Assembly (NCBI GenBank): GCA_035492455.1
Contig: DATJJE010000055.1
Coordinates: 41,090-105,089 of the forward strand
DNA length: 64,000 nucleotides
Reading direction: 5' to 3'
Origin: Gp6-AA40 sp035492455
GTDB taxonomy: Bacteria; Acidobacteriota; Vicinamibacteria; Vicinamibacterales; UBA2999
The position numbers were made by a program, and so were the translations under genes. The notes below the pieces were generated by a model. That model saw only the letters and a program-made list of their open reading frames with translations. It had not been told where the DNA came from and ran no database searches. Positions within the stretch are counted from its first letter, which is position 1; every line of letters begins with the position of its first letter. Shown one piece after another: positions 41,117-49,007 of this stretch.

Positions 41117-42852
41117 TGACGGTTCCTCCGCAACATCCCGCGCATCTCGTCCAACGGCCGCGTATTCAAAACCCCTTCCGGCGTCAGCCACGCGCGCCGC
41201 GCGATCTGGAGGCCCCATCTCATGTTGCCCAGCGCCATGGTGGAGTGTGCATCGGTTGAGATGACGATCGTCGCGCCCCGTTCCCGCGCCATGCGCGCGA
41301 ACGTGTCGCTCAAATCGAGGCGTTCGGGCTGCGCATTGATCTCGAGCGCGACGCCGTGCTGAACCGCGGCGCCGACGATCTGATCGAAATTCACCTGCAG
41401 CGGCTCGCGCTGCAGCAGTCGCCGACTCATTGGATGTCCGAGCACGTCGACCCACGGGCATTCCAGCGCTCGCAGGATGCGCTCCGTTGTCTGTGACTCG
41501 CCCTGGCTGTAATGCGCGTGCACTGACGCGATAACGATATCAAGCTGGGCAAGGCAGTCGTCGGCGAGGTCGAGGGACCCGTCCGCGAGAATGTCGCACT
41601 CGATGCCCGCGAGCAGCGTCAGGCCTTCGAAGCGGCCGTTCAGCGATCGAATACGCGCCGCATGATCGAGCGCACCGGCTTCGTCAAGGCCGTTCGACAT
41701 TGCCAGCGCCTTGCTGTGATCGGTCACCGCAATGTAGCTGTAGCCGCGACGGTGCGCCGCCCCGGCCATCGTCTCGAGGTCGTCGCGGCCATCGGTGACG
41801 GTCGTGTGCATGTGGAGGTCGCCGCGCAGATCCGTCTCGGAAACGAGACGGGGAAGCCGACGCGCGATCGCCGCATCGATCTCGCCACGATTCTCGCGCA
41901 GCTCGGGAGGGACCCAGTCCATGCCAAGCGCTTCGTAGATAGCTTCTTCTGTGTCGCCAGCGACGCGACTGTCGTCATCCACCCTGAACAGGCCGTACTC
42001 GTTCAGTTTGAAGCCGTGCTGAATAGCGCGATCCCGCAGCGTCACGTTGTGGGCCTTCGAGCCGGTAAAGTACTGCATCGCCGCGCCGCGACTGTCGGCC
42101 GGTACCAGGCGAAGATCCGCCTGATAACCGCCAACCACGCGGATGCTCGATTTCGTATCGCCCTGGCCGAGCACCCGCTCGACGCGTGGAAAGGCGACGA
42201 ACTGTTCCATCAATCCTGCAGCGTCGCCAGCGCCAGGTCCTGCATCGAGCGTCGCCAGGATATCGATGTCGCCGCACGTCTCGCATCCGCGCCGGAGGCT
42301 GCCGACCGGCGTGAACTCCGCGGAGGGCGCATGCTCCCGCAAATAGCCGACGAGCTCCGCCGCAATCGCGCTCGTATCGGACAGAAGATGTCGCCCGCGA
42401 TCCTTTTCGCGTTCCTCGACGGCTTTGAGAATGAGCGCTTCCTTCTTCGGACCCATGCCTTTCAGCGCGCGCAGCCGACCGGCTTTCGCCGCCTCGACGA
42501 GCTCGTCGACGCTGCGAATGTTCAGGCTGGAGTAGAGGAGCGCCACGGTTTTCGGCCCGACGCCCTGCAGCCGGAGCAGGTCGAGTATCGTCGGCGGAAA
42601 TTCGAGCAGCAGATCCTGATGAAACCGGCATACGCCGGTCTCGGCAAGCTCGCGAATCTTCTTTGCCAGGTCTTTGCCGATGGCCGGCAGTTCGAGAAGC
42701 TGTTTCTCGTCCAGCCTCGCGACGGGATCTGCCCACGTCTTGATCGTGTCGGCAGCCGATCGATATGCGCGGATCTTGAAGACGTTTTCCCCTTTGATCT
42801 CGAGCAGGTCGGCGATCTCGGAAAAGACCTGCGCGATCGGGAGGTTATCCAC
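41113..42852 (-). CDS. polX: PolX-type DNA polymerase/3'-5' exonuclease
   Basis: 579 residues. Helix-hairpin-helix regions ('LLELPAIGKDLAKKI', 'LRLQGVGPKTVALLY', 'LRALKGMGPKKEALILKAVE') precede the polymerase-beta palm 'VGSLRRGCETCGDIDILATL' with its Asp pair. 'GAAMQYFTGSKAHNVTLRD' follows. A C-terminal PHP domain has 'LRGDLHMHTTVTDGRDDLET', 'YSYIAVTDHSKAL', 'DIVIASVHAHYSQ' and 'ISTDAHSTMALGNM' (metal ligands). Known role: gap filling and 3' processing in base-excision repair. A second PolX-like gene lies at the far end of the window. Confidence 0.95.
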   Translation of the reverse strand: MDNLPIAQVFSEIADLLEIKGENVFKIRAYRSAADTIKTWADPVARLDEKQLLELPAIGKDLAKKIRELAETGVCRFHQDLLLEFPPTILDLLRLQGVGPKTVALLYSSLNIRSVDELVEAAKAGRLRALKGMGPKKEALILKAVEEREKDRGRHLLSDTSAIAAELVGYLREHAPSAEFTPVGSLRRGCETCGDIDILATLDAGPGAGDAAGLMEQFVAFPRVERVLGQGDTKSSIRVVGGYQADLRLVPADSRGAAMQYFTGSKAHNVTLRDRAIQHGFKLNEYGLFRVDDDSRVAGDTEEAIYEALGMDWVPPELRENRGEIDAAIARRLPRLVSETDLRGDLHMHTTVTDGRDDLETMAGAAHRRGYSYIAVTDHSKALAMSNGLDEAGALDHAARIRSLNGRFEGLTLLAGIECDILADGSLDLADDCLAQLDIVIASVHAHYSQGESQTTERILRALECPWVDVLGHPMSRRLLQREPLQVNFDQIVGAAVQHGVALEINAQPERLDLSDTFARMARERGATIVISTDAHSTMALGNMRWGLQIARRAWLTPEGVLNTRPLDEMRGMLRRNRQ

Positions 42853-43852
42853 GCGTCAGACCGTCGCGCTCGATGGTGAAGTCGAGCAGGCGTGCACCAC
42901 CGCCGGCAAGCGCTAAGGCGATCGCGTCGCGTTTGTTCGGCGGGCCATAACAGAACAGACATCCGCCGCCGCCGGCGCCGCACACCTTCGCAGCCGTCGC
43001 GCCAGCGGCGGCGGCACGAGCGATCAGCGCATCGATGGCGGGAGTCGTGACACCGGGCGCCAGACGCTTCCGGTTTTCCCACTCTTCGGCGATTGCCGCC
43101 CCGACGCCATCCCAATCCTCGCGCTGAAGGCGCTCCCGCATATTCACGGCGGTGTCGCGGATGCGTTCAAAGCAGTCGAAGATGTGCCTGTCGCCGTCGA
43201 TGTGCTTCTTCGTGATTTCCCAGTTGTTCGTGCCGGAGTTTCGCGGCTCGCCCGTATAACAGAGGACGATCCGGTGTTCCAGCGCACGGAAATCCACCTG
43301 CAACGGGATGCGACGAACGCCGTCCACCTCGAGCTCCAGTGCCGCGACACCGCCGTAGAGCGCAGGCCGATAGTCCTGAAGGCCGGTTGGAACGGCGATC
43401 GTCTGTGCCTCCACATTCATCGCCACCTGCAGCAGCGCCTCAGGATCGAAATGAGTCCGGTTCCAGTCGGCAAGCGCAGCGCACACCGCGACATTCAATG
43501 CGGACGACCCTGCGATTCCGGCCCCCGCCGGCGACTGCGATGACGTGGTGAGCGTAATGCCGCGCGTTTCGAAGAAGTGGACGAGCAGCGAGAGCAAGCG
43601 CAGCTCTTTTCGATCCCGCAACTCTTTCCAGTCGTTCGCTTCGACCGTCGCGCCGGTGTCTTCGGACCGAATGACGACGCGATTGTCGGAGCGCGATTCG
43701 AGGCGTGCGCGCGCGCGCAGACTGATCGCGGCGTTCAAGGTCTGGGCACCTGGGTGGAACAGATACAAAGGCCAGATGTCGATGGTGCCGCCGGCGAGAT
43801 CGATCCGCGTCGGTGCGGAGGTTTCGATGGTCACGAAGCAAATGTAAACCAT
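42845..43852 (-). CDS. GHMP-family sugar kinase
   Basis: 335 residues from ATG 43852 (a GTG at 43834 just before 'TIETSAPTRIDLAGG' is an alternative). Motifs of HddA-like heptose/fucose kinases: 'APTRIDLAGGTIDIWPLYLF', the phosphate loop 'SPAGAGIAGSSALNVAVCAA', 'IAVPTGLQDYRPALYGG', 'YTGEPRNSGTNNWEITKKHI' and 'AAKVCGAGGGGCLFCY'. It phosphorylates a sugar or sugar phosphate, possibly D-glycero-D-manno-heptose 7-phosphate or a related sugar; the substrate is not determined. Its start lies in a nonamer array that also holds the nagZ start. Confidence 0.82.
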   Translation of the reverse strand: MVYICFVTIETSAPTRIDLAGGTIDIWPLYLFHPGAQTLNAAISLRARARLESRSDNRVVIRSEDTGATVEANDWKELRDRKELRLLSLLVHFFETRGITLTTSSQSPAGAGIAGSSALNVAVCAALADWNRTHFDPEALLQVAMNVEAQTIAVPTGLQDYRPALYGGVAALELEVDGVRRIPLQVDFRALEHRIVLCYTGEPRNSGTNNWEITKKHIDGDRHIFDCFERIRDTAVNMRERLQREDWDGVGAAIAEEWENRKRLAPGVTTPAIDALIARAAAAGATAAKVCGAGGGGCLFCYGPPNKRDAIALALAGGGARLLDFTIERDGLTRG

Positions 43853-43853
43853 A

Positions 43854-43880
43854 CTTCGTGTTCTTCGCGTTCTTCGCGGT
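43854..43880. repeat. Nonamer array between GHMP kinase and nagZ
   Basis: Three nine-base units, CTTCGTGTT, CTTCGCGTT and CTTCGCGGT. A related CTTCGTGC-CTTCGTC pair follows at about 43889-43903 and includes the GTG start of nagZ. The array lies between two divergent genes. Confidence 0.65.
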
Positions 43881-43892
43881 TAAAATTACTTC

Positions 43893-45002
43893 GTGCCTTC
43901 GTCTCTGCGCCGCGAGATCGGTCAACTCCTCATTGGCAGTCTGCCCGGCACGACGATCACGCAGGAGATGCAATCGCTGGCGCGCGAGTTTCAGCTCGGC
44001 GGTGTGACGCTGTTCAAGCGCAACATCGAGGCGCCCGAGCAGGTCGCCGAGCTCAGTAACGATTTGCAGGGCCTGTCGTCGGAACTGCCGCTCTGGGTGG
44101 CCGTCGATCAGGAGGGCGGGCGCGTCGCTCGCCTTCGCGCGCCCTTCACCGAGTGGCCGCCGATGGCAACACTCGGACGTGCCGGCGACGGAACACTCGC
44201 GCATCGTTTCGCCTCGGCGCTGGCGGCGGAGTTGACCGCTGTCGGCATCACGCTCGATTACGCGCCGGTGCTCGACATCCACACCAATCCGAAAAACCCG
44301 ATCATCGGCGACCGCGCACTCGCGGAAGACGCAGAGACCGTGGCGAAGCTGGGCGCCCGGATCATCCGTGGCCTGCAGGAGAATGGCGTGGCTGCGTGCG
44401 GCAAGCATTTCCCCGGGCACGGCGACACGTCTGTCGATTCGCATCTCGCGCTGCCGCTCGTCGAGCATCCTCCCGATCGGATTCGGCGCGTCGAATGCGT
44501 CCCCTTTCGCGAAGCGATCCGCAACGATGTCGCGTTCATCATGACCGCGCATATCCTCGTGCCGGCACTCGACGAGCAGAAGCCCGCGACATTGTCCCCG
44601 GCCATCGTCCGCGGCATGCTGCGTGAAGAGCTCGGCTTCAACGGCGTGATTCTCAGCGACGATCTCGAAATGAAGGCCATCGCCGACACGTATAGCGTTC
44701 CCGATGCCGCCGTGCAGGCGATTGCCGCCGGTTGCGACGGCGTGCTGGTCTGCCGGGCGCATTCCACAAACGCGGTAGAGGATGCCGAGGTGCAGGCGGC
44801 GGTCCTGGAGGCGATCGTGCACGCCGTCGAGGACGGCCGCATTCCGTTCAAACGAGCGGAGGACGCGCTGGCGCGCAATCGAAAGGCGAAGGAGCGCTTC
44901 TTCGCTGCGCCGGTCCTCCCTGGCCGCCGCGCCCCGCTCCGTCAAGTGCTGGGCAACGACGAGCATCGACGCATCGCCGACGAAATGGCCCGCTACGTCT
45001 AG
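43893..45002 (+). CDS. nagZ: Beta-N-acetylhexosaminidase NagZ
   Basis: 369 residues from a GTG. Glycoside hydrolase family 3: 'GGVTLFKRNIEAPEQVAELS', 'WVAVDQEGGRVARLR', 'KNPIIGDRALAEDAETVAKL', the catalytic loop 'CGKHFPGHGDTSVDSHLALP', 'FIMTAHILVPALDEQKPATL' and 'GFNGVILSDDLEMKAIADTY'. No signal peptide, so cytosolic. Known role: removes GlcNAc from imported anhydro-muropeptides in cell-wall recycling. First gene of a recycling and synthesis island; ldcA starts directly after its stop. Confidence 0.95.
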   Translation: MPSSLRREIGQLLIGSLPGTTITQEMQSLAREFQLGGVTLFKRNIEAPEQVAELSNDLQGLSSELPLWVAVDQEGGRVARLRAPFTEWPPMATLGRAGDGTLAHRFASALAAELTAVGITLDYAPVLDIHTNPKNPIIGDRALAEDAETVAKLGARIIRGLQENGVAACGKHFPGHGDTSVDSHLALPLVEHPPDRIRRVECVPFREAIRNDVAFIMTAHILVPALDEQKPATLSPAIVRGMLREELGFNGVILSDDLEMKAIADTYSVPDAAVQAIAAGCDGVLVCRAHSTNAVEDAEVQAAVLEAIVHAVEDGRIPFKRAEDALARNRKAKERFFAAPVLPGRRAPLRQVLGNDEHRRIADEMARYV

Positions 45003-45923
45003 ATGCTGAAGCCGCACGCCGTCACGCCGGGTGCACGCATCGCCGTCGTCTCGCCTGCCAGCCCCTTCTCGCGTGAGGAATTCGATCGCGGCGTGGACGA
45101 GCTGCGGAAACTCGGCTACGAGCCGACGTACGAAGAAGACGTGTTCGCGCGCGCCGGCTATCTGTCCGGCTCCGCGGAACTGCGGGCGGCTGCGTTCGCA
45201 CGCGCATGGGCCGATCCCTCGGTTGGCGCGTTAATCGCCGTGCGCGGCGGCTACGGCAGCGTACAGATGCTGCCGCTGCTCGACCCGGAGCTGATTCGAC
45301 GGACGCCCAAGCTGTTCATCGGTTACAGCGACAACACCTCGATTCTTTCGTGGCTGACCGGCCGTTGCGGCATGACGGCCCTGCACGGACCGATGATCGA
45401 AGGGAGGCTGGCGAAAGGCACCGCAGGGTTCGATCGCGAATCGATGCTCGCATTCCTGCAGGACGGGTTGGGCAGGGCACTAAGCCCGGACGGCCTTGCC
45501 GTCATTCGCGGCGGGGAAGCCGTCGGTCCGTTATTCGGCGGCACGCTGACGCAGCTGACGGCCTCGCTTGGCACTCCATACGCCTTCGATCCACCGGCCG
45601 GCTGCGTACTGTTTCTCGAAGACGTCAACGAGCGACCCTACAAGCTGGATAGGATGCTAACGCAGCTCCGCCTCGCCGGCATCCTTTCACGGGCGTGCGC
45701 GCTCGTCTTCGGTGAGATGCGCGGGTGCGATGAAGGCGACGGGCCGCCATGTGCGGTCGACGTCATTCGCGCCTTCGCGCAGGAGTTTCCCCGCCCGGTC
45801 ATCAGCGGGTTTCCATCCGGCCACACCACCGGACCGTGCTGGACGCTGCCGCTCGGTGTCCGCGTGCGTGTCGTCACAGCCCCGCGTCCCGCATTGATCG
45901 TTGAGGAGTCGCCTGTTGAGTGA
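45003..45923 (+). CDS. ldcA: Peptidase S66, LD-carboxypeptidase
   Basis: 306 residues. S66 features: 'GARIAVVSPASPFSREEFDR', 'ALIAVRGGYGSVQMLPLLD', 'LFIGYSDNTSILSWL' (nucleophile Ser), 'GPLFGGTLTQLTASLGTPYA', 'VLFLEDVNERPYKLDRMLTQ' and 'PVISGFPSGHTTGPCWTLPL' with Glu and His of the triad. No signal peptide. Known role: removes the terminal D-Ala from muropeptide tetrapeptides, which feeds Mpl. Its neighbours nagZ and mpl fit that pathway. MccF-like self-immunity enzymes share the fold, but the context favours LdcA. Confidence 0.9.
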   Translation: MLKPHAVTPGARIAVVSPASPFSREEFDRGVDELRKLGYEPTYEEDVFARAGYLSGSAELRAAAFARAWADPSVGALIAVRGGYGSVQMLPLLDPELIRRTPKLFIGYSDNTSILSWLTGRCGMTALHGPMIEGRLAKGTAGFDRESMLAFLQDGLGRALSPDGLAVIRGGEAVGPLFGGTLTQLTASLGTPYAFDPPAGCVLFLEDVNERPYKLDRMLTQLRLAGILSRACALVFGEMRGCDEGDGPPCAVDVIRAFAQEFPRPVISGFPSGHTTGPCWTLPLGVRVRVVTAPRPALIVEESPVE

Positions 45924-47346
45924 CGCATCCCGGATCCCGGATCCCGGATCCCGGGTCATTCACCTGATCGGCATCTGCGGCACCGCCATGGCCACGCTGG
46001 CGGCGCTGCTCAAACGGCGCGGATACGACGTACGCGGCTCGGATCAGAACGTCTATCCGCCGATGAGCGACTTCCTCGCTGCCGAAGGCATTCGCACCAT
46101 GACGGGCTACTCGGCTGATCACATCGGCAGCGATGTCGATATCGTCGTCGTGGGCAACGCGATCTCGCGTGGCAACGCGGAGCTCGAGAGCGTGCTGGAG
46201 CGGAAGATCCGGTACTGCTCGCTGCCGGAAGCGGTTCGCGACCACTTTCTGTGGGGCGCGAGGTCTGTCGTCATCGCCGGCACACACGGAAAGACCACGA
46301 CGACGTCATTGACCGGCTGGCTGCTGACGTATGGGCGACTGGATCCGACCGTGCTCGTCGGCGGGATCGCTCTGAACTTCGGCGACGGTGGCTCGAGCTA
46401 CCGTGTGGGTGCGGGGCGTGACTTCGTCATCGAAGGTGATGAGTACGACAGCGCGTTCTTCGACAAGACGGCGAAGTTCCTGAAGTACCTGCCGGACGTG
46501 GCGGTCATCAACAACGTCGAATTCGATCACGTGGACATCTATGCGGATCTCGACGCCGTCCTGCTGGCGTTCAAACGCCTCGTCAACCTCGTGCCGCGCA
46601 ACGGCCTCCTGCTGCTCGGCGCCGACAGTCCCCACGCCGCCGGTCTGGCGAGGTCTGCCGTCAGTCCTCTCGAGACGTTCGGCACAAGCGCGGATGTCGA
46701 TTGGAAGGCCACAGACATCAAAGCGGTGGATGGTCTCACGCACTTCAACGTGCATCGGCGAGGAGAGCTATTCGGACGCTTCGCTTCGCCGCTGCTCGGC
46801 GTGCACAACGTGCGGAACGCAGTTGCGGCGATAGCCGTCGGAAACTACGTCGGCGTGCCGGCGGCCGATCTTCAGGATGGCTTGCGCGCGTTCAAGGGCA
46901 TCAAGCGGCGCCTGGAAGTCGTTGGTCGCGCGGACGGCGTCACTATACTGGACGACTTTGCGCACCATCCGACCGCGGTGGACGAAACGCTCGCAGCGTT
47001 GCGCACGGGATACCCGGATCGGCGGATCTGGGCAATCTTCGAGCCGCGGTCGGCTTCCTCCTGCCGGAGAGTATTTCAGGCGGACTTTGCGCGCGCCTTC
47101 GGCGCTGCGGACGAAGTCGTGGTCGCTGCGGTGTTTCGATCATCGCTGCCGGAATCGGAGCGCCTGTCCGCCGAACAACTCGTCGACGACCTTCGTGCCA
47201 GGAAACAGCGAGCCCGATACATTCCCGCCGTAGACGACATCATCCGCACCATCGTCGATGAACATCGCGACGGCGACATCGTTGTGCTCATGTCGAATGG
47301 CGGCTTCGGCGGCATCCATCGGAAGCTCCTGCAGGCTCTGTCGTGA
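45916..47346 (+). CDS. mpl: UDP-MurNAc:tripeptide ligase Mpl (muropeptide ligase)
   Basis: About 476 residues from TTG 45916, which overlaps the ldcA stop; TTG 45901 is an alternative. Mur-ligase signatures: 'IHLIGICGTAMATLAALLKR', the ATP loop 'VIAGTHGKTTTTSLTGWLL', 'VIEGDEYDSAFFDKTAKFLK', 'VAVINNVEFDHVDIYADLD', 'LGVHNVRNAVAAIAV' and 'LDDFAHHPTAVDETLAALR'. The 'YDSAFFDKTAKF' form and the lack of MurC features favour Mpl. Residues 3-14 are encoded by the heptamer array and precede the conserved IHLIG. Known role: reattaches recycled tripeptide to UDP-MurNAc. Confidence 0.93.
   Translation: MSDASRIPDPGSRVIHLIGICGTAMATLAALLKRRGYDVRGSDQNVYPPMSDFLAAEGIRTMTGYSADHIGSDVDIVVVGNAISRGNAELESVLERKIRYCSLPEAVRDHFLWGARSVVIAGTHGKTTTTSLTGWLLTYGRLDPTVLVGGIALNFGDGGSSYRVGAGRDFVIEGDEYDSAFFDKTAKFLKYLPDVAVINNVEFDHVDIYADLDAVLLAFKRLVNLVPRNGLLLLGADSPHAAGLARSAVSPLETFGTSADVDWKATDIKAVDGLTHFNVHRRGELFGRFASPLLGVHNVRNAVAAIAVGNYVGVPAADLQDGLRAFKGIKRRLEVVGRADGVTILDDFAHHPTAVDETLAALRTGYPDRRIWAIFEPRSASSCRRVFQADFARAFGAADEVVVAAVFRSSLPESERLSAEQLVDDLRARKQRARYIPAVDDIIRTIVDEHRDGDIVVLMSNGGFGGIHRKLLQALS
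45927..45954. repeat. Four exact ATCCCGG heptamers at the start of mpl
   Basis: ATCCCGG repeated four times without change, 28 bases, within the first codons of mpl. The same heptamer, in the opposite orientation, recurs at 47352 and 62942. Confidence 0.92.
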
Positions 47347-49007
47347 CGAGCGGGATCCGGGATCCAGGATCCGGGATCCGTGACGCCGGTGACGCAGCGT
47401 TGTTGTTTGCACTCGAGGCCGTCATCGACCCCGTTGTGAACGCGCGGGCTATCGCCATTGCACAGGCGATTGCCACACATCAGATCGCAGGGGTGCGCGA
47501 TGTAATTGCCACCTATCGGTCGGTCGCCGTGCACTTCGATCCGCTGATGACAGACGTCGACTCGCTGCGCGCAAAGTTGCGTCGCGCGGCCGCAACCTCT
47601 CTGGCCGCGCGCGAGGGTGGGCTGATCGAGGTCCCCGTCGCGTACGGCAGCACGGATGGCCCCGATCTCGAGGACGTCGCCGCATTCGCGCGTCTGACGA
47701 CGGACCAGGTGATCGAGCGGCATTGCGCGCGGGAATACCGCGTCTTCATGCTCGGGTTTCTGCCAGGCTTCGCTTACATGGGAAGCGTGGACGAAAAGAT
47801 CGCGGCACCGCGGAGAGCGACGCCGCGTATCCTTATTCCGTCGGGTAGCGTCGGCATTGCCGGTCGGCAGACCGGGGTCTATCCGCGGCAGTCTCCAGGG
47901 GGGTGGCAGCTCATCGGACGCACGGCACTCCAGGTATTTGATCCATCTCGAGAGCGGCCGTCTCTCTTTGCCCCCGGCGATCGAGTGCGATTCGTCCACG
48001 AACTCCGAAGCTCCGAAGCACGAACCTTCGAACCCGCGAACTTTCGAACCACCGACCCACCGACCCACCGAACCGACAACGCCGCTCGCCTCGTAACGGT
48101 GTTGCGCCCGGGCCTCCTCACGACGATCCAGGACCGTGGGCGTTTCGGCCATCAGGATCGCGGCGTGCCGGTGGCCGGGCCGATGGATTGGTACTCGTTT
48201 CGGTTGGCGAACGCGCTTGTCGGCAACGTGGCTGATGCCGCGGCAATCGAAGCGACGATCGTTGGGCCGGAGCTGCGTTTCGAGCAGCCCACGATGATTG
48301 CGATCGCCGGCGCAGACCTGCAGGCAACGCTCGACGGGTCACCAGTTCCGATCCATTCGGCACGTGAATGCGCTGCCGGCAGCGTGTTGCGGTTCGGCGA
48401 ACGGCACGGTGGTGCGCGGACTTACCTTGCTGTTGACGGCGGGTTTGACGTGCCGCCGGTGCTCGGTAGCCGTGCCACCCATGTCATCAGCGGTCTGGGT
48501 GGGATAGACGGCCGCGCGTTGAGGGCGGGGGACCAGCTCGCACTTGGCCCGCGCGCTGAAATGTCAACGTCACCGCCGCGGGGACCTTTCAGAGTGGCGA
48601 ACGGTGGAGCACGTTTGCGTGTCATGCGCGGTCCGCAGGACGACCACTTCGACAAGTCCGCGCTCGACCTCCTGCAGCGCACACGCTTCACAATCTCCCC
48701 ACAGTCGGATCGAATGGGTTATCGCCTTCGCATTCCCGATCCCGCATCCCGCATGCCGGCGCGCGCCGAAGGCGCGATGATCTCCGACGCGACATTCACC
48801 GGCGGACTGCAGATCCCACCTTCCGGCGATCCAATTCTTCTGATGGCGGATCGGCAGACGACGGGCGGGTATCCGCAGATCGCCACTGTGATTACCGCCG
48901 ATCTGCCGCTCGCCGGCCAGCTGGCTCCTGGTGACTGGATCGAATTCACCGAGTGCACGCGCAGCGACGCGATTGCCGCGTTGAACGAACTGGAAAATGG
49001 GTTCTGA
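47343..49007 (+). CDS. Fused 5-oxoprolinase subunits PxpB-PxpC (KipI-KipA)
   Basis: 554 residues; start GTG overlaps the mpl stop. Residues ~15-220 are PxpB/KipI: 'DAALLFALEAVIDPVVNARA', 'YRVFMLGFLPGFAYMGSVDE', 'ATPRILIPSGSVGIAGRQTG', 'YPRQSPGGWQLIGRT'. From ~250 it is PxpC/KipA: 'VLRPGLLTTIQDRGRFGHQD', 'VPVAGPMDWYSFRLANALVG', 'RVMRGPQDDHF', 'ISDATFTGGLQIPPSGDPIL' and 'LMADRQTTGGYPQIATVITA'. Usually these are two proteins acting with PxpA to hydrolyse 5-oxoproline; fusions are known. Three word arrays lie in this frame: at the N-terminus, at the join and inside PxpC. No pxpA is nearby. Confidence 0.9.
   Translation: MTSGIRDPGSGIRDAGDAALLFALEAVIDPVVNARAIAIAQAIATHQIAGVRDVIATYRSVAVHFDPLMTDVDSLRAKLRRAAATSLAAREGGLIEVPVAYGSTDGPDLEDVAAFARLTTDQVIERHCAREYRVFMLGFLPGFAYMGSVDEKIAAPRRATPRILIPSGSVGIAGRQTGVYPRQSPGGWQLIGRTALQVFDPSRERPSLFAPGDRVRFVHELRSSEARTFEPANFRTTDPPTHRTDNAARLVTVLRPGLLTTIQDRGRFGHQDRGVPVAGPMDWYSFRLANALVGNVADAAAIEATIVGPELRFEQPTMIAIAGADLQATLDGSPVPIHSARECAAGSVLRFGERHGGARTYLAVDGGFDVPPVLGSRATHVISGLGGIDGRALRAGDQLALGPRAEMSTSPPRGPFRVANGGARLRVMRGPQDDHFDKSALDLLQRTRFTISPQSDRMGYRLRIPDPASRMPARAEGAMISDATFTGGLQIPPSGDPILLMADRQTTGGYPQIATVITADLPLAGQLAPGDWIEFTECTRSDAIAALNELENGF
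47352..47379. repeat. Four GGGATCC heptamers at the start of pxpBC
   Basis: GGGATCC, GGGATCC, AGGATCC, GGGATCC, 28 bases, encoding 'SGIRDPGSGIRDAGD' at the N-terminus. This is the reverse orientation of the mpl heptamer array 1.4 kb upstream. Confidence 0.92.
48001..48078. repeat. Mixed word array at the PxpB-PxpC join
   Basis: Repeated CTCCGAAG words (48003-48017) are followed by alternating CGAAC words (CGAACCTT, CGAACCCG, CGAACTTT, CGAACC). It ends with ACCGACCC repeated two and a half times (48051-48074). It encodes the non-conserved linker 'RSSEARTFEPANF' and 'RTTDPPTHRTDN' between the two enzyme domains. Confidence 0.75.
48732..48759. repeat. Four heptamers inside the PxpC domain
   Basis: ATTCCCG, ATCCCGC, ATCCCGC, ATGCCGG: four heptamers, 28 bases, closely related to ATCCCGG. 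They encode 'RIPDPASRMPA' between 'RMGYRL' and 'ISDATFTGG', where the family normally has a short connecting segment. Confidence 0.7.

Noticed and set aside
41662..42879. A 405-residue plus-strand frame opposite polX
   Set aside because: Arg-rich shadow of a well-supported PolX gene; no motif and no ribosome site.
43440..45017. A 525-residue minus-strand frame opposite nagZ
   Set aside because: Antisense shadow of NagZ caused by high GC; composition is Arg/Asp/His-rich and unlike real proteins.
45927..48759. Heptamer arrays as a CRISPR array
   Set aside because: Units are 7-9 bases without spacers and there are no cas genes in the window.
47343..49007. pxpBC fusion as a sequencing error joining two genes
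   Set aside because: The frame is continuous through a clean linker, and fused PxpBC proteins are known; the array gives a simpler explanation. Not fully excluded without read data.
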